Below are positions 34,157 through 43,480 of a stretch of 64,000 nucleotides of DNA, piece by piece. Source of the DNA: Arthrobacter pityocampae (GTDB taxonomy: Bacteria > Actinomycetota > Actinomycetes > Actinomycetales > Micrococcaceae); contig NZ_PRKW01000004.1 in NCBI RefSeq assembly GCF_002927275.1, positions 186,001 through 250,000 of the forward strand, read 5' to 3'. The position numbers and the translations under genes are program-made. A model generated the notes under the pieces. That model saw only the letters and a program-made list of their open reading frames with translations. It did not search any database and was not told the DNA's origin. Numbering within the stretch: position 1 is the stretch's first letter; every line of letters begins with the position of its first letter.

Positions 34157-35227
34157 ATGACGAAGACCACCCTGGTCTCACTGGCGGATTCCCTCGGGGT
34201 GTCCCGGCAGACCATCTCGAACGTCATCAACGCCCCGCACCGGGTGAAGCCGGAGACCCGCGCCCGGGTGGAGGCCGCGATCTCCGCCAGCGGGTACCGC
34301 CCGAGTGCCGCGGCCCGCCAGCTGCGGACGCGCCGGTCGATGAACCTCGGCCTGCGCCTCATGCCCGTCCACGACGGCATCAACGGTTCCATCCTCGACC
34401 GCTTCCTGCACGCCCTGACGGAGACCGCGCAGCGCGACGGGTACCGGTTGACCCTGTTCTGCGCCGACTCCGACGCCGACGAGATCCACCAGTACGAGGA
34501 ACTGCTCCAGGTCTCCGACATCGACGGGTTCGTCCTCACCGGCACCCACCACGGCGATCAGCGCACAGCCTGGCTCCTCGACCACGACGTCCCGTTCGCC
34601 GCCTTCGGCCGCCCCTGGAACGACGCCGAGGATCCGCGCCGGAGCAGGCACGCCTGGGTGGACGTCGATGGCGGCGCCGGGACGGCCGAGGCCACCGCCG
34701 CCTTCCTCGACGACGGCCACGCGTCCATCGGATTCCTCGGCTGGCCGGCCGGCTCGGGGGCCGGGGACGACCGCCGCGCCGGCTGGCAGCGCACCCTCGC
34801 CGCAGCCGGCGTCGCACCCGGCCGCATCCAGGAGCTCACGGCGTCCATCGACGACGGCGTGCAGACGGGCGCGGTCGCGGCCCGCCACCTGATCGCCGCG
34901 GGTGCGACGGCGATCGTCTGCGTCAGTGACTCCCTCGCACTCGGCGCCGCCATGGAGCTGCGCCGGGCCTTCCCCGGGGTGCCGGCGGCCGTGACCGGCT
35001 TCGACGACACCCCGGTGGCCGCCGCCGTAGGGCTGTCGAGCGTCGCCCAACCCATCGAGGCCGCCGCCCGCCACGCGGTCGCAGTCCTCACCCACCAGCT
35101 TGCGGAAACAACCACGGGAGGCGCCGGCGTCCCGGCGCCGGAGCAGCACCTGCTGCTCCCGGCGGCGCTCGTCCGGCGCACCCCGTATCCCCTCGACACC
35201 GGCATCCCCACCGCCGGCACCCCCTGA
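34157..35227 (+). CDS. LacI-family transcriptional regulator 1
   Basis: A 356-residue repressor. The helix-turn-helix is at residues ~5-26 (LADSLGVSRQTISNVINAPHRVKPETR), the hinge is YRPSAAARQLRTRR, and a periplasmic-binding-type ligand domain follows (GFDDTPVAAAVGLSSVAQP near the end). The ATG at 34157 follows GAGGAGGA. It probably represses itself, the divergent glycosidase and the downstream importer (29 bp to its start), using the O1/O2 palindromes. The ligand is presumably an alpha-glucoside; the ligand domain itself does not say. Confidence 0.92.
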   Translation: MTKTTLVSLADSLGVSRQTISNVINAPHRVKPETRARVEAAISASGYRPSAAARQLRTRRSMNLGLRLMPVHDGINGSILDRFLHALTETAQRDGYRLTLFCADSDADEIHQYEELLQVSDIDGFVLTGTHHGDQRTAWLLDHDVPFAAFGRPWNDAEDPRRSRHAWVDVDGGAGTAEATAAFLDDGHASIGFLGWPAGSGAGDDRRAGWQRTLAAAGVAPGRIQELTASIDDGVQTGAVAARHLIAAGATAIVCVSDSLALGAAMELRRAFPGVPAAVTGFDDTPVAAAVGLSSVAQPIEAAARHAVAVLTHQLAETTTGGAGVPAPEQHLLLPAALVRRTPYPLDTGIPTAGTP

Positions 35228-35256
35228 TGGAACACCACCGACGAAGGACACAGACA

Positions 35257-36522
35257 ATGATGACTGGCACTCCCCGCAACTCCCGGCGCCTCGCGGCCGC
35301 CACCCTCGTGGCCGTGAGCGCTCTGGCGCTGACCGCCTGCGGCGGGTCTGGCTTCTCCGAGGCCGGTGAGGGCTCGGGCGACCAGACCGAGGCCACCGAT
35401 GCTCCCCTGACCGTCCTGATCGGATCTTCGGGGACCGCCGAGACGGACGCCGTGACCGAGGCGGTCTCCTCCTGGTCCGGCGAGTCGGGCATCGACGCGA
35501 CCGTGAACGTCGCCTCCGATCTCCCGCAGCAGCTCAGCCAGGGCTTCGCCTCCGGCAACCCGGCCGACGTCTTCTACGTCTCCGCGGACTCCTTCGCGGG
35601 CTACGCGGCCAACGGATCGCTGGAACCCTACGCCGAGGACCTCCCCGGCAAGGACGACTTCTACCCGGCGCTGCGCGAGGCCTTCACCTACGAGGACACG
35701 CTCTACTGCGCACCGAAGGACTTCTCCACTCTGGCGCTCGTGATCAACGACGAACTGTGGGCCGCTGCAGGCCTCACCGAGGCGGACATCCCGACCACGT
35801 GGGACGAGCTCGCGGAGACCGCGGCGACCCTGACGAAGGGCGACACCGCGGGGCTGGCGTTCAGCCCCGAGTTCCAGCGCGTCGGCGCGTTCGCCGCCGC
35901 TGCCGGCGGTGGCCTCGTCACCGACGGCGAGGCAACGGCGAACTCCCCCGAGAACGTGGAGGCGCTCAGCTACGTGCAGAAGCTCCTGAACGACGGATCG
36001 GCCAGCTACTCCTCGGACCTCGGCGCCGGCTGGGGCGGCGAGGCCTTCGGCAAGGGGCAGGCCGCCATGGTCATCGAGGGCAACTGGATCGCGGGGGCCA
36101 TGAGCGCCGACTACCCGGACGTCGAGTACACCGTCGCCGAACTGCCCGAGGGCCCGGCCGGCAAGGGCACTCTGCAGTTCACGAACTGCTGGGGCATCGC
36201 CGCCGACAGCGACAACGTCGAGGGCGCCCGGCAGCTCGTGGAGCAGCTGACCTCCGTGGACAGCCAGCTGGCGTTCTCGAAGGCCTTCGGCGTGATGCCC
36301 TCCGTGCAGTCGGCCGCCGACCAGTGGTCGGAGCAGTACCCCGACCTGGCGCCGTTCATCGCGGGCGGCGACTACGCCCAGAACGTCCCGGCCCAGCCCG
36401 GCGCCGTGGACGTCATCGCGGAACTCAACGCGCAGCTCGAGAGCCTGAAGACCGCCGACCCGCAGCAGCTGCTCGACGGCGTCCAGCCGGACCTCGAAGC
36501 AGTGATCGCCGACGCCCAGTAG
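35257..36522 (+). CDS. Sugar ABC transporter substrate-binding lipoprotein 1
   Basis: A 421-residue MalE/family-1-type binding protein. The lipobox is LTAC with Cys at residue 28. The mature part has SSGTAETDAVTEAVSSW, NPADVFYVSADSFAGYA, and WDELAETAATLTKG, characteristic of the maltose/trehalose group. ATG at 35257, with GAAGGA about 8 bp upstream, is preferred over the ATG at 35227 which would overlap the LacI gene. A 15-bp hairpin separates it from the first permease. Confidence 0.9.
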   Translation: MMTGTPRNSRRLAAATLVAVSALALTACGGSGFSEAGEGSGDQTEATDAPLTVLIGSSGTAETDAVTEAVSSWSGESGIDATVNVASDLPQQLSQGFASGNPADVFYVSADSFAGYAANGSLEPYAEDLPGKDDFYPALREAFTYEDTLYCAPKDFSTLALVINDELWAAAGLTEADIPTTWDELAETAATLTKGDTAGLAFSPEFQRVGAFAAAAGGGLVTDGEATANSPENVEALSYVQKLLNDGSASYSSDLGAGWGGEAFGKGQAAMVIEGNWIAGAMSADYPDVEYTVAELPEGPAGKGTLQFTNCWGIAADSDNVEGARQLVEQLTSVDSQLAFSKAFGVMPSVQSAADQWSEQYPDLAPFIAGGDYAQNVPAQPGAVDVIAELNAQLESLKTADPQQLLDGVQPDLEAVIADAQ

Positions 36523-36535
36523 GGCACCCTGAACC

Positions 36536-36575
36536 CCGCGGCAGCGCCCGGCCCGCAAGACGGGCGCTGCCGCGG
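36536..36575 (+). terminator. 15-bp perfect hairpin after binding protein 1
   Basis: CCGCGGCAGCGCCCG (36536-36550) pairs perfectly with CGGGCGCTGCCGCGG (36561-36575) across a 10-nt loop. It lies between binding protein and permease genes of one operon, as in the other two importers here. Confidence 0.75.
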
Positions 36576-36632
36576 TCCCATCCCCTGGCCAGGCCCTGAC
36601 GGCCGGCCGCCCCGCTGCGAAGGAGCATTCCG

Positions 36633-37784
36633 GTGGCACGATCGATTCCCTCACCTCCCGGCGGCGGCACCGCCCGTCGCCGCACCACACGGGGGCGGCA
36701 GGGCCTGACCGGCTGGCTGTTCATCTCGCCCGTCGTCGTGATCCTCGGCCTCTTCCTCGTGGTCCCGGTCCTCATGGCCGCATGGGTGAGCGTGTCCGAC
36801 TGGACCGGTCGCGGCAGCCCCGTCGGCGGGTCCGTCAGCTTCGTGGGCGGGCAGAACTACACCGCGATCCTCGACGGTGACGGCCTGGCCTCCCGCGACT
36901 TCGGGACGTCCATCCGCAACAACCTCTACTACGTCCTGCTGGTGGTGCCCCTCCAGACCGGGCTCAGCATGTTCCTCGCCGTCCTCGTGAACCGGCAGGT
37001 GCTGCGTGGCCGCGGCTTCTTCCGCACCGCGTTCTACTTCCCCTCGGTCACGAGCTCGGTCGCGATCACGGTCCTCTGGCTGTTCCTGTTCAGCTCCACC
37101 GGCGTCGTGAACCGCGTGCTCTCCTTCATCTCGGTCTCGGGACCGAACTGGTTCCAGGACCCGCGCGGCGTGATCCACGTGATCCTCGCGGCCGTCGGCA
37201 TCCGGACCGCCCCCGAGGCCCTGACCGCGCCCGGCTTCCTCGGCGTCTCGGGATGGGAGTGGCTCGCCGGCCCGTCCGTGGCGATGAGCGCCTTCATCCT
37301 CATGGCGATCTTCACGACGTCCGGCACGTTCATGCTGCTGTTCATCGCGGCGCTGCAGAACATCAGCGGCGAGGTGCAGGAGGCGGCGATGGTCGACGGC
37401 GCCAACGGCTGGCAGCGCTTCTGGCAGGTGACCCTGCCCATGCTGCGCCCCACCCTGTTCACCGTGCTCACGCTGGGGCTGATCGGCTCCTGGCAGGTGT
37501 TCGACCAGATCTACACCGGCACGCAGGGCGGTCCCGCGAAGACCACGCTGACCCCGGCCTACCTGTCCTTCAGCACCGCCTTCAACAACCAGCGTTGGGG
37601 CGAGGGCGCGGCGATCGCGTTCATCCTGTTCGCCATCATCGTCACCCTCACGCTGCTGCAGCGCCTCGCGCTCCGCGAACGCGACGTCCCCCGCCGCCGC
37701 CGCATGGTGCCGGTGACGGCGTCGTCCACCGGTGCGCGCACCGCCTCCAGCAGCGCCCTGCCCGTCAAGGAGCCGAAGCCATGA
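36633..37784 (+). CDS. Sugar ABC transporter permease 1a (MalF type)
   Basis: A 383-residue permease with six to seven membrane helices and an Arg-rich cytoplasmic N-terminus. The EAA loop is EVQEAAMVDGANGWQRFWQVTLPML. A large loop between helices holds the segment NWFQDPRGVIHV. The GTG start at 36633 follows GAAGGAGC. The C-terminal ~35 residues are basic and Ser-rich. It overlaps the next permease by 4 bp (ATGA). Confidence 0.92.
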   Translation: MARSIPSPPGGGTARRRTTRGRQGLTGWLFISPVVVILGLFLVVPVLMAAWVSVSDWTGRGSPVGGSVSFVGGQNYTAILDGDGLASRDFGTSIRNNLYYVLLVVPLQTGLSMFLAVLVNRQVLRGRGFFRTAFYFPSVTSSVAITVLWLFLFSSTGVVNRVLSFISVSGPNWFQDPRGVIHVILAAVGIRTAPEALTAPGFLGVSGWEWLAGPSVAMSAFILMAIFTTSGTFMLLFIAALQNISGEVQEAAMVDGANGWQRFWQVTLPMLRPTLFTVLTLGLIGSWQVFDQIYTGTQGGPAKTTLTPAYLSFSTAFNNQRWGEGAAIAFILFAIIVTLTLLQRLALRERDVPRRRRMVPVTASSTGARTASSSALPVKEPKP

Positions 37785-38689
37785 GCCAGCTCGCCACCCG
37801 TCCCGCCGCGCCGACACCACCCCCGACGCCGGCGCCGTCCACCCGCCGCCGCAGGAAGGCCCCGAGTGTGGGACGCAGGGCCCTGGCCCTCTACCTGCTG
37901 CTGGCCCTCCTGGCCCTGATCTACATCTTCCCGTTCCTCATCCAGGTGTCGAGTTCCTTCAAGACGGAACCCGAGGCGGCCCAGAACCCCCTCGGCCTGA
38001 TCCCGCAGAACTGGACCACCGCCGCCTACACGCAGCTCTTCGAATCGTCCGATTTCCCCACCTGGGCGAAGAACTCCTTCATCGTCACCCTCTTCGTGAC
38101 CGCCGGGCGCGTGTTCTTCAACTCCCTCGCCGGCTACGCCCTGGCCCGCATCCCGTTCCGCGGACGGGGCCTGGTCTTCGCCCTCCTCGTGGCGGTCATG
38201 GCCGTGCCGGGCGTGGTGCTGCTCATCCCGAAGTTCCTCGTCATCAACCAGCTCGGCATCTACGACTCCTACGCCGGGATGGTGCTGCCGCTGCTCGCGG
38301 ATGCCGCCGGGGTGTTCATCATGAAGAACTTCTTCGAGTCCATCCCCGCCAGCGTCGAGGAGCAGGCGCGGATCGACGGCGCCGGCACGTTCCGGACGTT
38401 CTGGTCCGTGGTCCTGCCGATGGCCCGCCCGGCCGTCATGACCATCGTCATCCTGTCCTTCCAGGGGTCCTGGAACGAGCTGAACCACTTCATCGTGTCC
38501 ACACAGGATCCGGCCCTGACCACGCTGACGAAGGGCGTCGCCCAGCTCTCCTCGGGCCAGCTGAGCCAGGGCACGCAGTACCCGCTGAAGCTCGCGGCGG
38601 CTGCCCTGATGACCGTCCCGGTGGCGATCGTGTTCTTCGTCTTCCAGAAGCGGATCATGAACGCCTCGGCGGGGGCCGTCAAGGAATAG
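37781..38689 (+). CDS. Sugar ABC transporter permease 1b (MalG type)
   Basis: A 302-residue permease, six helices, EAA loop VEEQARIDGAGTFRTFWSVVLPMARP. It forms a heterodimer with permease 1a. No ATPase gene follows; the operon ends at the hairpin 38700-38729. Like many actinobacterial sugar importers, it presumably uses a shared MsiK/UgpC-type ATPase encoded elsewhere. Confidence 0.92.
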   Translation: MSQLATRPAAPTPPPTPAPSTRRRRKAPSVGRRALALYLLLALLALIYIFPFLIQVSSSFKTEPEAAQNPLGLIPQNWTTAAYTQLFESSDFPTWAKNSFIVTLFVTAGRVFFNSLAGYALARIPFRGRGLVFALLVAVMAVPGVVLLIPKFLVINQLGIYDSYAGMVLPLLADAAGVFIMKNFFESIPASVEEQARIDGAGTFRTFWSVVLPMARPAVMTIVILSFQGSWNELNHFIVSTQDPALTTLTKGVAQLSSGQLSQGTQYPLKLAAAALMTVPVAIVFFVFQKRIMNASAGAVKE

Positions 38690-38699
38690 GCGGACCGAC

Positions 38700-38729
38700 G
38701 GCCTCTGACGTCGCGCGGCGTCAGAGGCC
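38700..38729. terminator. Bidirectional hairpin after sugar importer 1
   Basis: GGCCTCTGACG (38700-38710) pairs perfectly with CGTCAGAGGCC (38719-38729) across an 8-nt loop. It sits between the convergent permease 1b and the DUF2630 gene and can serve both. Confidence 0.75.
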
Positions 38730-38989
38730 TAGGATCGGCTCCTCGATCGGGGCCAGTAGCCCTCCACCTGGCTGACCGGCCGGACCGACGCCGCATCCGG
38801 GTTCTCTCCGTACTCCTTCTTGGCCCGGCGCTGCCGCAGCAGGTCCCAGCACTGGTCCAGGCTCTCCTCGATGCGGCGCAGGCGTCCCTCGTTCTCGTGA
38901 CCCCGCATGCTGCCCGCCGCGCGCTCCCGGAGCCGGTGCTCCTCCTCCACGAGGGAGCGGATGGTGGACAGGATGTCCTGGTCGTCCAT
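38729..38989 (-). CDS. DUF2630 family small protein
   Basis: An 86-residue protein beginning MDDQDILSTIRSLVEEEHRLRER, then a helical pair ending RIEESLDQCWDLLRQRRAKKEYG, the DUF2630 pattern known from actinobacteria. It is helical, charged and cytoplasmic; the function is unknown. The ATG at 38989 is chosen because AGGAGG lies 6 bp upstream; an in-frame ATG at 39004 is worse. It lies between the two sugar loci but is transcribed on its own. Confidence 0.85.
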   Translation of the reverse strand: MDDQDILSTIRSLVEEEHRLRERAAGSMRGHENEGRLRRIEESLDQCWDLLRQRRAKKEYGENPDAASVRPVSQVEGYWPRSRSRS

Positions 38990-39043
38990 GCCGGGCCTCC
39001 TCATCGTGCCTGGGGGTACCGTACCCGGGAACGTCGGGCGGGG

Positions 39044-39952
39044 CTACAGGGCCGAGATGGTCCAGCCGGTCCGGTGCGTCCCTCCCGGCGCGAGGACGAT
39101 CAGGTCCTCGCCGGTGTTGAAGGCGTCCGGCGGGCAGGTCATGGGTTCGACGGCGAGACCGAGCCGCGTGTTCTCCGGCTTCAGCGGCAGGTCCGCGGTA
39201 TGGATCTGTGCCCAGGGGCAGGTGTCGTCCCAGACCATGGCGGTCCCGGTTCCCGAGGCCGGATCGGTGACGCGCACCGTGGCCAGGCCTGCATCACCGC
39301 GCTTCAGGTCCGTGAACGCATGGTCGATCTGCACGTCACCGAGGGCGTGGGCCGTCCGGAAGTCGAAGGGCGTCCCGGCCACGGGCTCCTTCGCCACGGG
39401 CAGCAGCCGGTCGGGCGTGACCGTCAGGACGGTGGCGGCGGGCAGATCGAGCACCCATTCATCGAGGGGAGACGGCCCGGCGACGAGGTAGGGGTGGGGG
39501 CAGACACCGTAGGGCGCCCGGCGCGATCCCGTGTTCAGGGCGGTGACGTCCGTCCGGAAGCCGGCGCCATCGACGCTGAATCGCGCGTGCAGCGCGACGG
39601 TGAAGGGGTACGCGTCCGTCGGCTCGATCGTGCACCCGAGCGTCACGGCGGACTCCGTGTGCTCCACGAGGGACCAGGGGATGTCGAACACGAGCCCGTG
39701 GAGAGCCGTGCCGCGCTCCGGTTCGTTGATTGGGAGTTCGAAGTCGGCGCCGTCGAACGAGTACTGCCCGTCGGCGATGCGGTTGGGCCACGGGGCGACG
39801 AAGGCGCCCCGGAAGTTGGGCATGTCCTCGTCGGCGCCGAAGCCGACCACGAGCGGGCGCCCCTCGTGGGTCAGCTCGCGGACGGCTGCACCGAGTCCGA
39901 GGACGACGGCCGTGTAGCCGCCGCCCTCGATCCTGTATTCGGAATGCTTCAT
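39044..39952 (-). CDS. Aldose 1-epimerase family protein
   Basis: A 302-residue galactose-mutarotase-like protein. It has NRIADGQYSF, the substrate-site LHGLVF and the acid/base-region HPYLVAG and DHAF that match the family. It interconverts sugar anomers. The ATG at 39952 overlaps the arabinofuranosidase stop by 4 bp (ATGA), so it belongs to the arabinoside operon and probably handles the released arabinose. It is the last gene of that operon. Confidence 0.88.
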   Translation of the reverse strand: MKHSEYRIEGGGYTAVVLGLGAAVRELTHEGRPLVVGFGADEDMPNFRGAFVAPWPNRIADGQYSFDGADFELPINEPERGTALHGLVFDIPWSLVEHTESAVTLGCTIEPTDAYPFTVALHARFSVDGAGFRTDVTALNTGSRRAPYGVCPHPYLVAGPSPLDEWVLDLPAATVLTVTPDRLLPVAKEPVAGTPFDFRTAHALGDVQIDHAFTDLKRGDAGLATVRVTDPASGTGTAMVWDDTCPWAQIHTADLPLKPENTRLGLAVEPMTCPPDAFNTGEDLIVLAPGGTHRTGWTISAL

Positions 39953-41460
39953 GCGAGGGATACGGCCGTCCAGGACACGGGGGGAAGCGTGATGGTGACG
40001 GAGTCGCCGTCGATCGTCGCTGACGTGTTGGTCTTCATGGTCACGCGCTCGGGCTCCTCGAGGGTGTTCTTGGCATATACGTCCGTATCGTACAGCGACT
40101 CGGCGGTCATGGTGCTGAACCCGTCGAGCGCGGCGATGTCGATGGTCACGGTCGTCTCCTCGGTCTGCGAGCGGTTGACGAGGAACACGGCGGTGGCACC
40201 CGTCTCGTCGTCGTGCGTGGCCACGGCGTCCACGAGCGGCACGACGCCGTACTCGCCGGTCTCGTATGTCCCGGCGTCGAGCTTGAGTTCGAGCACCGAC
40301 CCCTGGGCGAGCTTCGAGGTGATGGAGAAGGGGAAGAACGTGGTCTGACGCCAGGCCGGGCCGCCGGGCTCGGTCATGATCGGGGCGATCACGTTGACGA
40401 GCTGCGCCAGGGACGCCGAGGTGACCCTGTCCGCGTGCTTCAGCAGCGAGATCATCAGGTTGCCGAACACGACGGCGTCCGCGACCGAGTAGCAGTCCTC
40501 GAGCAGGCGCGGGGCCACGGGCCAGTTGTCGAGGCCCTCGATCTTGTCGACGTTCTCGAAGCGGCTGATGTACCAGACGTTCCACTCGTCGAAGGAGATG
40601 TTGATGGTCTTCGAGCTGCCGCGGACGGCCTTCACGTGGTCCGCGGTGGCGACGACGGATTCGATGAAGTGATCCATGTCGACGGCGGATGCGAGGAACG
40701 AGCCGAGGTCCCCGTTCTTCTCCTCGTAGTACGCGTGGCAGGAGATGTAGTCGACGACGTCGTACGTGTGCGAGAGCACCACGCGCTCCCACTCGCCGAA
40801 GGTCGGCATGTGGGCGCTGGACGAGCCGCAGGCCACGAGTTCGATGGAGGGATCCAGCTGGCGCATGGCCCGGGCCGTGATGGCCGCGAGCTTGCCGTAG
40901 TCCTCGGCGGACCGGTGGCCGAGCTGCCACGGGCCGTCCATCTCGTTGCCCAGGCACCAGATCTTGACGTCGAACGGGTCCGGACGGCCGTTGGCCATGC
41001 GCTGGTCGGCGAGAGCGGTGCCCTTGGGCAGGTTCGAGTACTCGAGGAGGTCGAGGGCCTCGGACGTCCCCCGCGTGCCGAGGTTCACGGCCAGCATGAG
41101 GTCGCTGTCGACCTTCCGCAGCCAGGACGCGAACTCGTGCATGCCCACCTGGTTGGTCTCGGTGGAGTGCCAGGCGAGGTCGAGGCGCGTGGGGCGCTCA
41201 TCGCGCGGTCCCACGCTGTCCTCCCAGCGGAAGCCGGAGACGAAATTCCCCCCGGGGTAGCGGATGGTCGAGACGCCCATCTCCCTGACGAGTGCGATGA
41301 CGTCCTCGCGGAAGCCCTCGTCGTCCGCGGTCGCGTGGCCGGGCTCGTAGATGCCGTCATAGACATGGCGGCCGAGATGTTCGACGAAGCCACCGAAGAT
41401 GTTGCGGTTGATCCGCCCGACCGTGAAGGAGGGGTCGAGTGTGAGGCGTGCGTTATGCAT
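39949..41460 (-). CDS. abfA: Alpha-L-arabinofuranosidase, GH51
   Basis: A 503-residue enzyme. The acid/base Glu lies in WCLGNEMDG and the nucleophile Glu in FDEWNVWY, both GH51 hallmarks; the N-terminus has IFGGFVEHLGRHVYDGIYEPG and RYPGGNFVSGFRWEDSVGP (in part). Without a signal peptide it hydrolyses imported arabino-oligosaccharides in the cytoplasm. It follows two permease genes and a binding protein on the same strand, and the preceding gap is 47 bp, so this is one operon, probably controlled by LacI regulator 2. Confidence 0.95.
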   Translation of the reverse strand: MHNARLTLDPSFTVGRINRNIFGGFVEHLGRHVYDGIYEPGHATADDEGFREDVIALVREMGVSTIRYPGGNFVSGFRWEDSVGPRDERPTRLDLAWHSTETNQVGMHEFASWLRKVDSDLMLAVNLGTRGTSEALDLLEYSNLPKGTALADQRMANGRPDPFDVKIWCLGNEMDGPWQLGHRSAEDYGKLAAITARAMRQLDPSIELVACGSSSAHMPTFGEWERVVLSHTYDVVDYISCHAYYEEKNGDLGSFLASAVDMDHFIESVVATADHVKAVRGSSKTINISFDEWNVWYISRFENVDKIEGLDNWPVAPRLLEDCYSVADAVVFGNLMISLLKHADRVTSASLAQLVNVIAPIMTEPGGPAWRQTTFFPFSITSKLAQGSVLELKLDAGTYETGEYGVVPLVDAVATHDDETGATAVFLVNRSQTEETTVTIDIAALDGFSTMTAESLYDTDVYAKNTLEEPERVTMKTNTSATIDGDSVTITLPPVSWTAVSLA

Positions 41461-41507
41461 CGAACTGCTTTCTGTTTCGGGTGGCGTCAGGTGGGGCGGC
41501 GTGCGGG

Positions 41508-42434
41508 CTACTTGAGCGAGCCCAGCGAGAGTCCGCCCTGCCAGTACTTCTGGAGGGAGAGGAACGCGATGATCAGCGGGATGATCGAGATGAAGGCGCC
41601 CGTGGTGATGAGGTTCCACAGCGCCTCGCCGCCGCTGCCGGCGTTGGAGAGGGCTTGCCAGCCGTTGAGGCCCACCGTCACGGGGAGCAGCAGCGGGTCG
41701 CTGAGGACGGCGAGCGGGAGGAAGAAGTTGTTCCAGGTCCCGACGACCGACAGCAGGAGCACGGTCACGATGGCCGGGCGCAGCAGCGGCAGGGCGATCT
41801 GGAAGAACGTGCGGATCTCCCCGGCCCCGTCGATCCGTGCTGCGTCGAGGAGTTCGTCCGGCACGGCCTCCTGGGCGAAGACCCTCATCAGGTAGACGCC
41901 GAAGGGGCTCAGGAGCGAGGGCAGGATGACGGCCCAGATGGTGTTGACGAGCCCGACCGAGCTCAGGAGGACGAAGGTCGGGATGACGAGCGCCGTCAGG
42001 GGCACCATGACCGCTCCGAGCAGGATGCCGAAGAAGGCGGCCCGTCCGCGGAAGTTGTACTTCGCGAAGCCGTAGCCGGCGAGGACCGCCAGGATGGTGG
42101 CGCCGACACCGCCGGAGATCGCATAGAGGAACGAGTTGCCGAGCCAGCGCCAGTAGATGCCGTCCTGACGCTCGAACAGGCCCTGCAGGTTGCTGAAGAA
42201 GTGGAATTCGTCGTCGAACCAGAGCGGTCCGCCTGATCCACCGAACAGTCCTGCGGTGTCCTTGGTGCTCGCGACCGTCAGCCACCAGAGGGGGGTGATG
42301 AAGTAGATGACGAGGATCAGCAGGAAGATGTGGGAGCCGATGCGAGGACCGCCGTTACGGGCCCGGTTCCGTGATGCGGAGCCGCGGCCCTTCCGGCCGT
42401 CCCGCCGCTGGAGGGTGTCTGTGACGAGTGCCAT
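41508..42434 (-). CDS. Sugar ABC transporter permease 2b (AraQ-like)
   Basis: A 308-residue permease, six helices, EAA loop DELLDAARIDGAGEIRTFFQIALPLLRP. N-terminal ~30 residues are basic. It lies 3 bp after permease 2a, its heterodimer partner, and 47 bp before abfA. Confidence 0.92.
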   Translation of the reverse strand: MALVTDTLQRRDGRKGRGSASRNRARNGGPRIGSHIFLLILVIYFITPLWWLTVASTKDTAGLFGGSGGPLWFDDEFHFFSNLQGLFERQDGIYWRWLGNSFLYAISGGVGATILAVLAGYGFAKYNFRGRAAFFGILLGAVMVPLTALVIPTFVLLSSVGLVNTIWAVILPSLLSPFGVYLMRVFAQEAVPDELLDAARIDGAGEIRTFFQIALPLLRPAIVTVLLLSVVGTWNNFFLPLAVLSDPLLLPVTVGLNGWQALSNAGSGGEALWNLITTGAFISIIPLIIAFLSLQKYWQGGLSLGSLK

Positions 42435-42437
42435 GGC

Positions 42438-43388
42438 TTATTTCAGTCCGCTCTGCTTGCGGGTCAGGAAGAGGAAGATGAAGGAGAAGACGAACACGAC
42501 GATGCCGAGGGCGAACGAGATGGCCGACGCGTAGTTGAACTGGCTATAGGAGAACGCCAGCGTGAACGCATACATGTTCGGCGTGTACGAGACCGGGATG
42601 GCTCCCTGTGCCACTCCCTTGAGGACCTGAGGTTCGGTGAAGAACTGCAGGGTGCCGATCAGGGCGAAGATGACCACCATGACCAGGGAGGAGGAGATCA
42701 TCGGGACCTTGATACGGAGGGCGATCTGCCGGTCGGAGGCGCCGTCGAGTACGGCCGCCTCGTAGATCCCGGGGTCGATGCCCCTCAGGGCGGCGTAGAT
42801 GATGATCATGTAGTAGCCGGCCCACTGCCAGGTGACGATGTTCACCAGGCTGCCGAAGATGTTGTCCTGTGCCAGGAATTCCGGTGCCGCCAGTCCGAAG
42901 ATGCTGAAGATGGAACTGGCAGGACCGAACCGCGGGCTGTAGAGGAAGCCCCACATCAGGGCGCCGATGACAACAGGGACGGCGTAGGGGATGAAGATCA
43001 TCAGGCGTGAGAACTTGGAGGCCCAGGTGGCCAGGTTGTCGAGGACGAGTGCCGCGACGAGGGCCACGAGCATCTGCGCCGGGATCATGATCAGGGCGAA
43101 CTTCGCCACCGTGCCGAGTCCCTGGAGGAAGATCGGGTCGGAGAACGCCTTGAGGTAGTTGTCCGCCCCGACGAACTTGGTGCCGGTCGCGAGGGTGCTG
43201 GTGAACAGGCTCATCCTGAAGGCGTAGACCAGGGGAAGGATGAGGAAGGTCAGGAAGATGAGGGCGAAGGGCGCCACGAACAGCCAGCCCCAGCGCTGCT
43301 TGCGCCGGTAGTTCCTGTCGGGGCGGTGCCTGGCCTGCTGGGGTGCGGGAGCCGGCTGGGACGACGTCGGCGCAGTGGTCGTGGCCAT
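42438..43388 (-). CDS. Sugar ABC transporter permease 2a (AraP-like)
   Basis: A 316-residue permease, six helices, EAA loop IYEAAVLDGASDRQIALRIKVPM. It starts at the ATG at 43388 (MATTTAPTSSQ); the long upstream open frame belongs to the binding-protein gene's shadow. There is a perfect 13-bp hairpin in the gap to the binding-protein gene. No ATPase gene is in the operon. Confidence 0.92.
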   Translation of the reverse strand: MATTTAPTSSQPAPAPQQARHRPDRNYRRKQRWGWLFVAPFALIFLTFLILPLVYAFRMSLFTSTLATGTKFVGADNYLKAFSDPIFLQGLGTVAKFALIMIPAQMLVALVAALVLDNLATWASKFSRLMIFIPYAVPVVIGALMWGFLYSPRFGPASSIFSIFGLAAPEFLAQDNIFGSLVNIVTWQWAGYYMIIIYAALRGIDPGIYEAAVLDGASDRQIALRIKVPMISSSLVMVVIFALIGTLQFFTEPQVLKGVAQGAIPVSYTPNMYAFTLAFSYSQFNYASAISFALGIVVFVFSFIFLFLTRKQSGLK

Positions 43389-43443
43389 GATGGTCTTTCC
43401 TCGGGCTGGTTCGGATAGCGCGGCGAAGGGAGGTGCCGGGATC

Positions 43444-43473
43444 GGGAGGGTGCCGGCGGACCGGCACCCTCCC
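43444..43473 (-). terminator. 13-bp perfect hairpin after binding protein 2
   Basis: GGGAGGGTGCCGG (43444-43456) pairs perfectly with CCGGCACCCTCCC (43461-43473) across a 4-nt loop. It lies between the binding-protein gene and permease 2a within one operon. Confidence 0.75.
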
Positions 43474-43480
43474 CGCCGGG